A DNA stretch of 52,003 bases from NCBI GenBank assembly GCA_001304855.1, contig BBZN01000029.1:1-52003 (forward strand), given 5' to 3'. This DNA is from Clostridia bacterium UC5.1-1D2. GTDB lineage: Bacteria > Bacillota > Clostridia > Lachnospirales > Lachnospiraceae. The number at the start of each line of letters is the position of its first letter. The first letter of the stretch is position 1. The notes below the pieces were generated by a model that was not told the DNA's origin, ran no database searches, and saw nothing but the letters and a program-made list of their open reading frames with translations. Below, one piece after another: positions 1-9,984 of this stretch. A program made the translations under genes and the position numbers.

Positions 1-8
1 AGATAAAA

Positions 9-342
9 ATGGAACCATTTACCTGCTGTAAGCTGGAGATATTTATACCGGAAACCCATCTGGGACAATTACAGGAAGCCATGCAAAAGGTGGATGCAGG
101 GCACATAGGAGCATATGACTGCTGCATGTCCTTCAGCTGTCACCGGCTGCTGGAGGCCTCTGGAGGGCAGCCAGCCCTACGTGGGCGCCTGGGGCAATAT
201 AAGCATGGAACCGGAGCTTAAGGTGGAACTGACCTGTCTGAGGGAACGGGTGAAGGAAACGGTGGCTGCCGTAAAGGAAGTGCATCCATATGAGGAGCCG
301 GTGATCAACGTGATCCCCTTGTTTATGACCGGCATGGATTAA
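9..342 (+). CDS. Nif3/YqfO-type (CutA-like) domain protein, frameshifted
   Basis: A stand-alone copy of the ~100-residue domain found inserted in Nif3/YqfO dinuclear-metal proteins. Its biochemical role is not established. The N-terminal part reads in one frame (GHIGAYDCC, positions ~90-125) and the rest in another (VTGCWRPLEG, then HPYEEP near residue 90). Both halves match the family pattern of a GxxGxYxxC turn, a WRPLEG-x-PYxG loop and a C-terminal HPYEEP motif. The frame break lies near 130-140. The expected length (~105 aa) is restored by a small indel, so I treat it as one gene rather than two ORFs. A strong hairpin follows the stop, consistent with a monocistronic gene or operon end. 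Confidence 0.8.
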
Positions 343-363
343 CAATAAGAGTATAAAGAAAGC

Positions 364-406
364 AACAGGCCGGCTTACGCAAAATAAAACCGTAAGCCGG
401 CCTGTT
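364..406 (+). terminator. Hairpin terminator, 16-bp stem
   Basis: Perfect 16-bp inverted repeat (364-379 with 391-406) around an 11-nt A-rich loop, immediately after the Nif3-type gene. There is only a short T run, so termination efficiency is uncertain. Between here and 580 I see no gene, only a GC-rich palindromic patch near 460-480. Confidence 0.7.
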
Positions 407-583
407 TGACGGCCTTAAGGGAGCTTTAGCGTGTGTTTGCAGCCTGCCGTCCGTCATCAGCGCGCCGCGGCGCAGGGGAGTGGGCCGCCCTAAAAGAAGG
501 GCTGCAGTAATATGATTGCGCCGAATCTGCCTGTCACATTAAAATTAGGAAAAAATCAATAAAGTTTTGCTAGATTCCAAGGA

Positions 584-612
584 TTGAATTGATATTCAAT
601 TCAAATTATAAT
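584..612 (+). promoter_or_regulatory. Promoter with built-in palindromic operator
   Basis: A near-consensus promoter: -35 TTGAAT (584-589), 17-nt spacer, -10 TATAAT (607-612). The -35 and spacer are occupied by a perfect inverted repeat, TTGAATTGA (584-592), three bases, TCAATTCAA (596-604). A protein bound there would block RNA polymerase. It drives the small membrane protein and symporter genes downstream. The nearby PucR-type regulator is an obvious candidate, but the pairing is inference. Confidence 0.65.
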
Positions 613-681
613 TGTATCATCATAAAGATATAGTGTTTCTTGTTCAGCGTTGTTATCTGTATCGACAGGGGGTAAAGGCCG

Positions 682-1139
682 ATGAAAATGGATTCCAAAC
701 GAGTGGATCACCTTATGATTATAATCGCTCTGGGGTGGCTGCTTGTAATTATCATGACCTTGGAGGACAAGGGTTTGCCGCTATGTACGTTTCTGTTATT
801 ATCATTTCCGCCCACATGCTGGTTGGTTTTTCCCACAATGGAATGGTTGATAAAAGGCTGTTTTTCTATCCTTTTTTGGGGTGGCTGATTACGTTTACGG
901 CCGGTATTGCAGGTATGCAGTACTTTGCATTTTTATATGGAGATTCCCGGCCGGATTTCCTTATATTAGGTATGCATCCCTCCTTCTTTTTTGAGCTTGG
1001 TTTTTACTGGATTGCCGGCATACTGACGCTCTCTGCAGGGCTTTACAAACGCAGGGATTTATGGCTGTCTGAGGAGGATTGGAGTGAATTTCTGTCCATA
1101 GTGAATTCTGAAGAAGAGGAGGCAGATGAGGGTGAGTGA
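682..1139 (+). CDS. Small multi-spanning membrane protein, symporter partner (frameshifted)
   Basis: About 150 residues with roughly four hydrophobic segments. The start is ATG 682, preceded by a GGGGG ribosome site at ~667-672. The first ~30 residues (through LEDKG) read in one frame and the rest (from FAAMYVSVIII) in another, so a base is missing near 770-780. The last 14 bases overlap the symporter gene, so the two are translationally coupled. I do not recognise the family. Small membrane proteins preceding SSS transporters are known (for example YhdT before PanF), and by position this one is probably an accessory subunit. That role is inference. Confidence 0.6.
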
Positions 1140-2641
1140 GAAGATTATAGTTGTGGCAAGCATATTTGTTTTATTATTTCTTTCCTTCGTTATAGGCGTC
1201 GCCTCCAAGAGAAGCACGTCTGTCCAGGGATTTATGGGCAGTACGAAAATGTTCGGCCCGCTGGTTACAGGGCTTTCAAGCACAGCAGCTATGGTCAGCG
1301 GAATGATTATGGTGGGAGGAACCGCTGGAATTTATCTCAATGGAAACGCCTTATCGTTGTCGGCGTTTCTCAGCTGCTGCTTTACGGCGGCATATATTTT
1401 TATCGGAAAAAGAATGAGGGCCATCGCTGAAATCGGCAATGTCACTTCCCTTGGAGATATTATAACGCTCCGCTATAGGGGGAATCAAATAATAAAGGGC
1501 TTTACCTGCGCAGTGCTGTTTGTGGGATGTTTTGCCTATCTGATTACGCAGATCGCAGCGGGGACCAGTCTGTTCAGCTTTCTCTTTGGATGGCCTCCCC
1601 TTCTTACATCCAGCGTGGTTTTTGGGGTTGTGATCCTGTATGTAATCATAGGGGGCGAATCGGCGGGAATCATGTCACAGGCGTTTCAGGGAGCCATTAT
1701 TGTTACGGTGGGCGTTGTGGTATGTGCGGTTTTCTTCGGCAGATTCGGGGGATTTTCAGGCGTTATGGAAGCCGTGGCAGCTAACCCTGTGGTGACGGGA
1801 AGCAATGGGGTTACCGCCCATTTCAGTCCCCGTTATCTCAACGCTTTTGGCAGCGATGTGCTGGGAGCAAAGGCCAATACATGGATTTTGTTTTCCTTTG
1901 TAGGCGTGGCATGCCAGCCGGCTACATTGACCCGTATGTATGCCATCAAAGAGCCCAGAGACTTGCCCTATGCAGGCCTTGTAGCCGCCATTGCCCAGGG
2001 GATCGCCTGCTTTGCGGCGACGATACTGGGATTTAGCGTTATGTATCTTGTGGCCACAGGAACCATAGAGCCCCTTGCCGTAGCTGATGAGGCAGTTTGG
2101 CATTTGGCCGATTACCTGGGAAGCGTCATGAATGTTCTTATCGTTTCATCTGTGATGGCTGCAATCATATCTTCCGCAAGCATGTATTTGTCTATCTCCG
2201 CCACAATGCTTTCAAAGGATATTTTCAGCTGTTTTAAGGTTAAGTTTGAAGATAGAATGCAGATATTGGCATACCGCGCCGCCATTGCGGTTTTGGGAAT
2301 CATTGGGATTATTGTGGCGTCTACAAACACCGAGATGGTTATTACCCTTGGTTTCCTGGCTGGGGGACTCTTATGACCGTCACTTTGCCTGTATTTGTAA
2401 TCGGCATGGTTTGGAAGCGCGCCACACAAAAAGGGATGATGTTTGCCGCCGTATCCGCCTTTGTGCTGAACGTTATTTCCCTGGTTTTAAATCAACGGGG
2501 ATTTGTATGGCCCGCAGGCTGCCCTGGTATATGTATGTAATCTGCTTTACCACCGTGAGCTGCATCCTGGTGTCATTTTTTACATATGACAAGGAGAAGG
2601 AGCAGCTGGATAAAAAGCTGGAGGCAGTTATGAATCTGTAG
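1126..2641 (+). CDS. Sodium:solute symporter (SSS family), frameshifted
   Basis: Integral membrane transporter of about 505 residues, the usual size of SSS proteins. The first 416 residues read cleanly and show the SSS pattern: an N-terminal hydrophobic helix, a Gly/Ser-rich TM2 segment (GLSSTAAMVSG), an SLGDIITLRYR loop near residue 110 and a GGESAGIMSQAFQG segment near residue 180. The C-terminal ~90 residues continue through two single-base shifts, near 2372 and 2520, and end at the TAG at 2639. The gene starts inside the preceding small membrane gene. The substrate cannot be told from sequence. The neighbouring PucR regulator and downstream CoA-linked operon suggest an organic acid, by inference only. 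Confidence 0.85.
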
Positions 2642-2652
2642 AAAAGATCATT

Positions 2653-2686
2653 GCGGGGGATGCGCTGGCAGCCCCCGCTTTATGTT
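2653..2686 (+). terminator. Rho-independent terminator after symporter
   Basis: GCGGGGG paired with CCCCCGC (2653-2678, 8-bp stem) followed by a T-rich stretch. It closes the symporter transcript 12 bases after the stop codon. Confidence 0.8.
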
Positions 2687-2837
2687 TTACAGGCCTGTAA
2701 AAGGCCGGCCGGGAGCAGCTGTTAGGTTAAAGGTGGAAAATGGATACATAAACCAGTAGAACCATGAAGGGAAGTGTATTAGAATAAGAGAAGCAGATAA
2801 AAAATAAAAGTGGGGGTTTCTGCCCGGGGGTATGGAA

Positions 2838-4426
2838 ATGGAAATAACGGTTCAAAACATTTATGAATTACAGGCGCTTAAAACAAACATGGATTTGCTC
2901 GCAGGAGAGGGGGGATTGGAGCGGGTGGTAACATCTGTAAGCGTGATGGAGGTTCCGGACTTTGCAGATGCCAGTCTGGCGCCCGGCCTCTTTGTTCTCA
3001 CTACCCTGTACAATTTCAGTAAAGATGAGAATCAGATGGTTGAGGTCATAAGAAAGCTTTCTGAGAACCAGGTTTCAGGCATTGCGATTAAGATAAACAG
3101 ATTTCTTGACAGCATTCCCTCCAGGATAATTGAGGAAGCGGATAAACGGCAGCTTCCTCTGTTTTGCGTTCAGGGGCTGCTGTTCAGCAATATGATTTCC
3201 CTTATAAGCAGCGAGATCATTAACAATGAATTTAACAAAATTAAAAACTGCCAACGAACACTACCAGGAAGTTTTTCTGGCTTTGCTTAACGGGGAAAAG
3301 ATTGCCAGCTTCACAAAGAAAACAGGGAAAAAAATGAACTGCAGCTGCGCATGCGTTTCAGGTAAAGGCCTGGTATTGGCTCAGTATTTCAGAGAGGATT
3401 TTGACAGAACGAAGATAAAGCAGGATTATTATGACAGATTGCTGGAAAAAGTTTTTCAGGTTTCCGGGGATAAAATGGAGGAGATGTCCGACTTTCGTTT
3501 TGAGGATTGCTATGTGTTTCCATGCAGATTAAAACGCAGAAGCCTTGGATATTTTATTGTGTGGAGCGTCAATGAACTGACAGAATATGAAATACTTCTT
3601 TCACAGCAGATGAAGAATTTTTTGTCTATGAAATTCATGGAGGAATATGCGATTGAGACAGATCAGAGAAGGAGGGTTTCCTCGATTTTAGATGAGATAT
3701 TGTATGGAAAAAATAATAAGGTTGAGGTAATCAAAGAACGCCTGTATCTGCTTGGATTCAAGGAGAACAGGGCTTTTCAGAGTGCTGCTTTTTTCAATTT
3801 CCGAGAAGGAAAACCAGTGGGAGACGGAAGTGCTTCTGCGCAACATACAGACGCAGTTTCCGGGAGCCGTAGCCTATTTTATCATGGAAGGCTTTGCAGT
3901 TATTTGCCCGACTGCGGAGGACAGTACGGCTTCAACCGGGGAGAACAAACGGTTTAAGGGGCGTGTGGGGGAGGCTATGAGAAGAATGAAGCTGGAGTGT
4001 AAGGTGGGGTGCAGCACAAAACAGAATGATTTGAGAAAAATTTCCCAATGCCTCAGCCAGGCCAAACAGGCTCTCAGCTACGGACATGCCTTTGACATCC
4101 AGGAAAACATTTATTGTTACGAAAATTACTCCGAAATTAGCGCCATATCCTATATGCTTGGCACTGAGGGAGAGACTCAGATATACAGAACAGTGATCGA
4201 TCCTATTATGGAATACGATAAAAACTATAATCAGCAGCTCTGGGATACGCTGGTGGAATGCCTGTCCACCAATACGCTGGAGGCGGCTGCAAAGTCTCTG
4301 CATATTCATTCCAGCACCCTCAGATACCGCCTGCAGAATATCTGCAATATTACAGGGTATGATTTCTTTAATAACATCGGAAAGTACGTATTGAATACAG
4401 CCTATATCCTCTACAAACTGACGTAA
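2838..4426 (+). CDS. PucR-family transcriptional regulator, frameshifted
   Basis: About 525 residues after joining three frames. The N-terminal PucR ligand-binding domain covers residues ~1-125 (VQNIYELQAL, then an APGLFVLTT stretch). A variable middle sensor region follows, and the C-terminal HTH_30 domain contains AAKSLHIHSSTLRYRLQNI. Frames join near 3245, where an A run appears one base too long, and near 3790. ATG 2838 is preferred over 2832 because the GGGGG site at 2825-2830 is then better spaced. PucR proteins regulate catabolic genes for purines, amines or aromatic compounds in response to small molecules. Lying between the symporter and the CoA operon, it probably controls one or both. 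Confidence 0.85.
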
Positions 4427-4460
4427 CCGGGGAAGAAAGAAGCCTGATATGGAAGCTTCC

Positions 4461-4519
4461 GGAATCTTTCCTTTGTATGGTATTTTAGCCGGAAAATGCC
4501 GGATTTAAAGAAAGATTCC
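4461..4519 (+). terminator. Inverted repeat after the PucR gene
   Basis: GGAATCTTTC (4461-4470) pairs with GAAAGATTCC (4510-4519), with a smaller CCGG-containing hairpin inside the loop. It lies just downstream of the regulator's stop, 90 bases before a much stronger terminator. Confidence 0.45.
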
Positions 4520-4547
4520 AGAGAAAATTTGAATAGCAATATCCGGG

Positions 4548-4609
4548 AAATTGCTTTGTATGGTGCAGACAGACAGCGCTGTTTGTCTGCCCATACAAAG
4601 CAATTTTTT
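4548..4609 (+). terminator. Very long terminator hairpin
   Basis: An almost perfect ~28-bp stem (4548-4577 with 4578-4606) followed by six T residues. It contains the octamer CTTTGTAT, part of which is also seen in the preceding hairpin. It separates the PucR gene from the operon starting at 4840. Confidence 0.8.
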
Positions 4610-4668
4610 GTATCAAATTTCCGGGAAAAATCAAAGTTGTATCCTAGAAATATAGGGAAATATGGGCC

Positions 4669-4718
4669 CAATGTTCATTGATATCTACATTGAGGACAGG
4701 TATCCCATTGTGTTAAAT
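4669..4718 (+). promoter_or_regulatory. Probable operon promoter with overlapping operator
   Basis: Candidate -35 TTGAGG (4690-4695), 17-nt spacer and -10 TTAAAT (4713-4718). An inverted repeat CAATGT (4669-4674) / ACATTG (4687-4692) overlaps the -35. It lies about 120 bases before the first gene of the CoA operon and is the only plausible promoter in the gap. Regulation by the adjacent PucR protein is a guess. Confidence 0.4.
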
Positions 4719-4839
4719 TAGAAGCGAAAGATAAAGAGACAGAATCCTATATCCATACCACAGGCGTGAGGACGGGAAGGGAGGCAAGAGAAGAGAATAA
4801 GCATATGGATATATATGAAAAAGGAGGTAGATATCTGGT

Positions 4840-6277
4840 ATGAATAAGGTGGGTATTATGGCGGTAGGCGCATATATTCCTATTTTTACATTGACCGGGA
4901 TGTGATAGGAAAGGCCTGGAATAAAAGGGGATTGAAGGGTGTGCGAAGCATGATTAATTGCGACGAGGACAGCGTGACTATGGCTGTGGAGGCGGCGAGA
5001 CAATGCTTTCAGTTTGTTGACAAAAGGGATACCACCGGTTTGTTTTTACATCTGCATCAGGGCCTTACGGGGAGAAATCACACGCAGGCATCGTAGCGGC
5101 TGCATGCGACCTGCCGCGAAGGCTTTATACGGCAGATTTGATGGGGTCACTTAAAGGCGGTACAAGCGCGGTAAAGGCAGCGGCAGACGCGGCCTGTGTG
5201 AACCCAAGAGAGCAGTCTGTGGTGGTGGCTTCCGAGTGCAGAAACGCATATCCCAACAGCCGAAAGGAGCAGCTTTTGGGGGATGCGTCCGCTGCCGTTG
5301 TGGTGGGAAGTGAAAACCTGATTGCTACCATCGACGAGTATGTTTCGGTATGTGATGAGATTGTGGACGTCTGGCGCAATTCAGGGGAACAGTTTGTGAA
5401 CTGGGGGGAATCCCGGTTTATTCTGGACGAGGGGTACACCCGCTCCCTCTCCTTTGCGGTGAATGAATTGCTTGAAAAAATGGAGATGCAGCCCTCGGAT
5501 TTTGCGAAAATCATCTTGCCTGCGCCGGATATGCGGGAATATTTAAAGCTTGGAAAAAGGCTGGGTTTTTCTGCTGAACAAATTCAGGATCCGCTGCTTT
5601 TGGAGGTGGGGGATTGCGGGACGGCTCAGGCGCTCCTCCTCCTTGTAGCCGCTCTGGAACAGGCAAAGCCGGGGGACAGGCTGCTGGTAGCCAATTATGC
5701 CAACGGGGCAGATGCGATGATGCTCACCGTCACGGAAGAAGTCGGCCGAATTCAAAGAAAACCCCAGATCCACAGGCTCCTGTCCAGGCGCAGGGAATTT
5801 AAGGAATACAGCCGTTTCCTGTCCTTTAGGAAGCTTTGCCCGGTTGTGGAAAGCGTTTACAATCTGAAACCCTCCAACGCCCAGACCTGGCGTGAACAGG
5901 ACACTTTCCTGCGGTTTAAGGGAAGCAGGTGCATGCAGTGCAAAACTGAGATTTTCCCTCCGGCCAAAGTATGCGGTAAGTGCGGAGCAGTGAATGAGTT
6001 TGAACTTGTCAATTTGGATGATCGGATTGTCAGAATATTTACATTTACGTTGGATGAGCTTGCAGGCTCTGATGACGATCCCGTTGTAGGGCAGGTATGC
6101 GCAAATGACGAGTCCGGCGTGCGGTATTATAACATAATGACAGATTTTGAACCGGGCCAGGTGGAAGTCGGGATGCCCCTTGAATTTACCTTCCGAAAGA
6201 TGAATGAGCTGGGGAATTTCAATAATTATTACTGGAAATTCAGGCCTGTAAGGTTGAAGGAGGACGGTGAGCAGTGA
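4840..6277 (+). CDS. HMG-CoA-synthase-like protein fused to DUF35 zinc-ribbon/OB-fold domain
   Basis: About 478 residues after restoring two single-base losses, near 4892 (G) and 5047 (T run). ATG 4840 follows an AAGGAGG site. Residues ~1-330 are an HMG-CoA-synthase/ketoacyl-synthase-type thiolase fold (GAYIP start, INCDEDSVTMA, GDASAAVVVG). Where true synthases carry the nucleophilic Cys before a GGT motif, this one reads SLKGGTSA, so the site looks non-catalytic. Residues ~365-478 are a DUF35 domain with a zinc ribbon (CMQC and CGKC) and an OB-fold. In PhlACB and in archaeal thiolase/HMGCS complexes these are separate subunits. Its stop overlaps the next gene by four bases, so a complex with that thiolase is likely. 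The substrate is unknown. Confidence 0.82.
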
Positions 6278-7443
6278 AGGATAAAGTGGCGATTGTGGGT
6301 ATGGGATGCAGCAAATTTGGAGAGCGCTGGGACTGCAGTATAGAGGACCTGATCGTGGAAGCGGTGACGGAGGGCCTTGAAGATGCAGGAATGGGAAAGG
6401 AGGATGTGGACGCCTTATTTTATTCCTCCAGTTTTATTACCGGAGCCTCTGCAGTAGCGGTAGATGCGCTGAAGCTGGATGGAATCCCTGCGTATCACAA
6501 CGAAAACTGGTGTTGTTCCGGGCATATTGCATTGATTCAGGCTGCCATGGCTGTGGCCTGCGGGGTTTACAATACGGTTCTGGTGCTGGGAGCGGAAAAG
6601 CTGAAGGATACGGGGGCCGGAGGGCTGGGAGTGGGACGGGGGAAATACTCCGGTTATGGAGAACCGGAGGACAGCGCCGGGATCCTTTGGGTTAATCGGC
6701 CAGCGCTATTTTCATGAGTACGGCCTTACTTACGAGGAGGGGCGCAGAGCCCTGGCCCGAATTGCGGTAAAAAATCATGCCAACGGATATTTGTCGCCCA
6801 AGGCCCATTTCACAAAATAATCACCATGGAGGATGCGCTGAACGCGCCGGTGATTGCGGCGCCCCTTGGGCTCTATGACTGCTGCGGAACCAGCGACGGC
6901 GCAAGCTGCGCAATTATTACAAGAACCGATATGGCAAAAAGCGTTCGGGAGGACCCTGTTTATATCAAGGGCTTCGGCGTTTCTCACGGCTGTATGCCCC
7001 ACTATGACCCGGCGTTTGACTGGCTGCATTTCCCGGCATTGAAAAGGTCGTCCCAGGCGGCGTATGAGATGGCTGGAATTACAAATCCGCGGGAGGAATT
7101 AAGTCTTGCGGAGGTCCATGACTGTTTTACGGTTACGGAACTGGCTATTTATGAAAACTTTGATTTTTGTGATGAAGGTACGGCCCACAGACTTCTGCAG
7201 GAAGGCTATTTTGACAGAGACGGCAAGATGCCTGTGAATGTAGACGGAGGTTTAAAATGCTTTGGCCATCCCGTGGGAGCAAGCGGAATCCGCATGACAT
7301 ATGAGCTGTACAAGCAGCTTCAGAGACGGGTGGACAATCCGGAGCGCCAGCTCAAAGGAGATCTGCGCTTAGGCCTGTCGCATACCTTTGGCGGGCCTCC
7401 CCAGCTCAGCGCAGTGCTGGTGGTGGGGAATGAGCCGGGTTAA
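6274..7443 (+). CDS. SCPx/PhlC-type thiolase, two frameshifts
   Basis: A thiolase of about 390 residues starting at GTG 6274, which overlaps the preceding stop (GTGA). NWCCSG near residue 80 carries the nucleophilic Cys (C80, followed by C-S-G). EVHDCFT and GGLKCFGHPVGASG near the C-terminus carry the His and second Cys of the SCPx/lipid-transfer thiolase subgroup, which lacks the classical NEAF motif. The middle (6680-6826) is restored by removing a G near 6678 and adding an A in the run near 6817. Family members perform thiolytic or aldol cleavage, or Claisen-type condensation, often with a DUF35 partner (BbsAB, Ltp2-ChsH2, PhlCB). Here the partner is fused to the preceding protein. Confidence 0.87.
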
Positions 7444-7460
7444 TGAAAGGAGGAAGAGAT

Positions 7461-8623
7461 ATGATAAGAGAGGGCGCTTTAAAAAATATAAAGGTTTTAG
7501 ATATGGGCCGGGTTCTGGCAGGCCCGCTGTGTTCCGCCATTCTGGGGGACTTTGGGGCAGATGTTGTGAAGCTGGAGTCCACTGACGGGGATATGGCGCG
7601 CACATCTATGCCCCTTGGAGGATATTTTGCTGCCTTTAACCGGAGCAAAAGGGGGATCACCCTCAACTTAAAGACGGAGAAGGGAAGGGAAATCTTTCTG
7701 GAACTTGTGAAGGATGCGGACGTTTGGTGGAAATTTCGTCCCGGCGTGATGAAAAGCTGGGGCTGGATTACAGCCGCCTGAAGGAGGTGAATCCCGGCCT
7801 GATTTACGCGGCTGTCTCAGGCTACGGGCAGGAGGGGCCCTACAGCCAGAGGGCGGGACTGGATCCCGCGGCCCAGGCTATGAGCGGCATCATGAGCGTT
7901 ACAGGATTTCCGGGCTCCGATTCGGCCCGCTGCGGAGCGTCCGTATGTGATGTAATGGCAGGCATGCATGCAGTTATCGGCATCCTGGCGGCATTGAACT
8001 ACCGTACAATGACAGGGGAAGGGCAGATGATTGACGTATCGCTGTGCGACGCCGGCGTGGTCGGAATGTCAAGCGTAACCCAGCAGTACCTGACAACCGG
8101 AGAGATACCGTCGAAGCTGGGGAACGGTTATGTGGCTTATTCTCCGGGGGGATGCTACAAGGCTTCCGACGGCGAGGTCGTGGTAAACGGGGCACAGTGG
8201 GAGCTGTTCTGCAAATCCATCGGGAGGGAGGATCTCCTGGATAATCCTGAGTATGCAGAGGTTGCGGGCCGGGTTAAAAACAGGGATAAGCTGGATGCGA
8301 TCATCAATGAATGGACGGGGACTAAGACCGTTGCAGAGGTAGTTGACATTATCACAAGGAACAGAAATGTGGCGGCTCCTGTGCTGAATGTGGCGCAGGT
8401 GGTAAACGACGCGCATATAGGCGGAGTCAGGAATATGTTTACAACCGTCCATTTGGAAGGCTTCGGAGATATAAAGATCACGAACCAGTGCATTAAAATG
8501 AGCGCAACGCCTGCCAGGCTGTCGGATCCTCCGGCCATAGGACAGCACAATCAGGAGGTATATAAGGAGTTGGGATACACGGAAGAAGAACTTGAACAGT
8601 TGAGGGAAGAGCATGTAATATAA
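7461..8623 (+). CDS. CaiB/BaiF family CoA-transferase (class III), frameshifted
   Basis: About 390 residues. ATG 7461 sits behind AAAGGAGG and is preferred over the upstream in-frame ATG 7443, which overlaps that site. The N-terminus has the family's VLDMGRVLAGP and FGADVVKLE motifs and the GITLNL strand. After a patch of indels at 7725-7760 the chain continues with the YGQEGPYSQRAGLDPAAQAM segment, whose Asp (GLD) is the expected catalytic residue forming the aspartyl-CoA intermediate. These enzymes move CoA between carboxylic acids, as in carnitine, bile-acid, oxalate and benzylsuccinate metabolism. Here it probably activates the pathway acid for the adjacent thiolase pair. Confidence 0.88.
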
Positions 8624-8641
8624 ATGGGGGAATTGAATGAA

Positions 8642-9939
8642 ATGAAGAGAACATATAAAAAATTCCAGGGTTGGAATATTGTCATTTTATCTACCTTGAT
8701 TATGACCTTTGTGGGCAATTTTCAGAGCAATGTCCACACAGTTGCAAATGGGATTATGATGTCCGGGCAGGGAAACACCATTTCCCAGGTAACGCATGGT
8801 TTTGTGTGGACAGTCGTGATCGCCGCGGGAGTGGTATTGGGACCGCTGGCCGGATATTTAAGTGATAAAATCGGAGCCAGAGCCCTGTACATCATCGGTT
8901 CTGTGGTCTCCGTCATAGGCGGCTTTGTGCTGGTGCAGTTTCAGCCCAATAATGGCTTTATCTATGTGCTGAACTGTGGTATTGTATACTCGATTGCATT
9001 CATGTTTACAGGCTCTGTCACAGGCCAGACTCTGATTAATAACTGGCTGTTTAAGCTGAGGGGGAGGGCCAGCGCCATTATCAATACGGGAACGGTCTTT
9101 GCCGGTGTAGTCACCCCCATTATAGCCAACGCCATTATCAAAAGAGCCGGGGGAGACTGGAAAGCCGCCTATTACTTCTACGGCGCTACCAGCATTGTGG
9201 GGGTGGTGATGGCCCTGTTCCTGATCAATAAGCCTTCGGATATCGGTCAGTTCCCGGACGGCAACCCCGATGCCCTGGAGCAGGGAGAAGGTGAGAAGAA
9301 GATCACTTACAAGGTGTACAAGAATGTGGATTTATCGAAACAGTACACCCTTGCAAGCGCATTGAAAACGCCCTTTTTCTGGATGCTGCTGGCTGTGTTT
9401 ATAGGGCTGCAGGCGTTGTCCAGCTACCTGATGAGTCCTGGAACCTGATGTTCCTGGAGGCGGGGTTTGATATGACACAGATTTCGCCTGTATTATCCAT
9501 CCGGCAGATTATCCGTCTGGTGTTCCTGATACTGATGATGAAGTATATGGACCAAATTGAGCCGCTTAAGCTGTTGGGAATTATCTGCGGATGTACCGCT
9601 CTGGGATACTTCCTCTCTGCAAATCTCCACTCGTACTGGCAGGTATTTGCCTTCTACGCTGTTGGAAGCATTGCAAACTCCACATGCCTGAGTATGCCCG
9701 GAGTCATCCTGGGAAATATTTACGGATATAAGAATGTGGGAAAAATTTACGGCTTTGTCTATGCCGTGGCAGCCCTTGTGTCTTCGCCTTTGTCCACTGT
9801 CAACGGGGTGATACGCCAGAGTACAGGGTCCTATATGATGGCCAATTATTTACACGCAGGAATCGGGGCGGTGACAGTGCTGCTGATCGCCGTTTCCCTG
9901 ACCATGTTAAAGAGAGAAAAGGCAAGAATGACTGCCTGA
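8642..9939 (+). CDS. OFA-type MFS transporter, one frameshift
   Basis: A 12-helix major facilitator of about 430 residues. The first 270 read to 9448, and the rest continues one frame over after a base loss near 9440, at the helix 6/7 boundary region. The LSDKIGARALY loop between helices 2 and 3 and the GxRGRASAI segment after helix 4 are MFS signatures. Overall it resembles the oxalate/formate antiporter (OFA) group. ATG 8642 is chosen because GGGGG at 8626-8630 then serves as the ribosome site. It lies inside the CoA operon, so it probably imports the pathway acid or exports a product. Confidence 0.83.
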
Positions 9940-9984
9940 CAGAAGGAATGTATAAGATTCAGCTGAATGTGAGGGGGAATCCAT

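Noticed and set aside
4840..4910. TGA at 4900-4902 as a selenocysteine codon
   Set aside because: Adding one G upstream restores the expected family sequence (TLDRDVIGKAW). No SECIS-like hairpin is seen.
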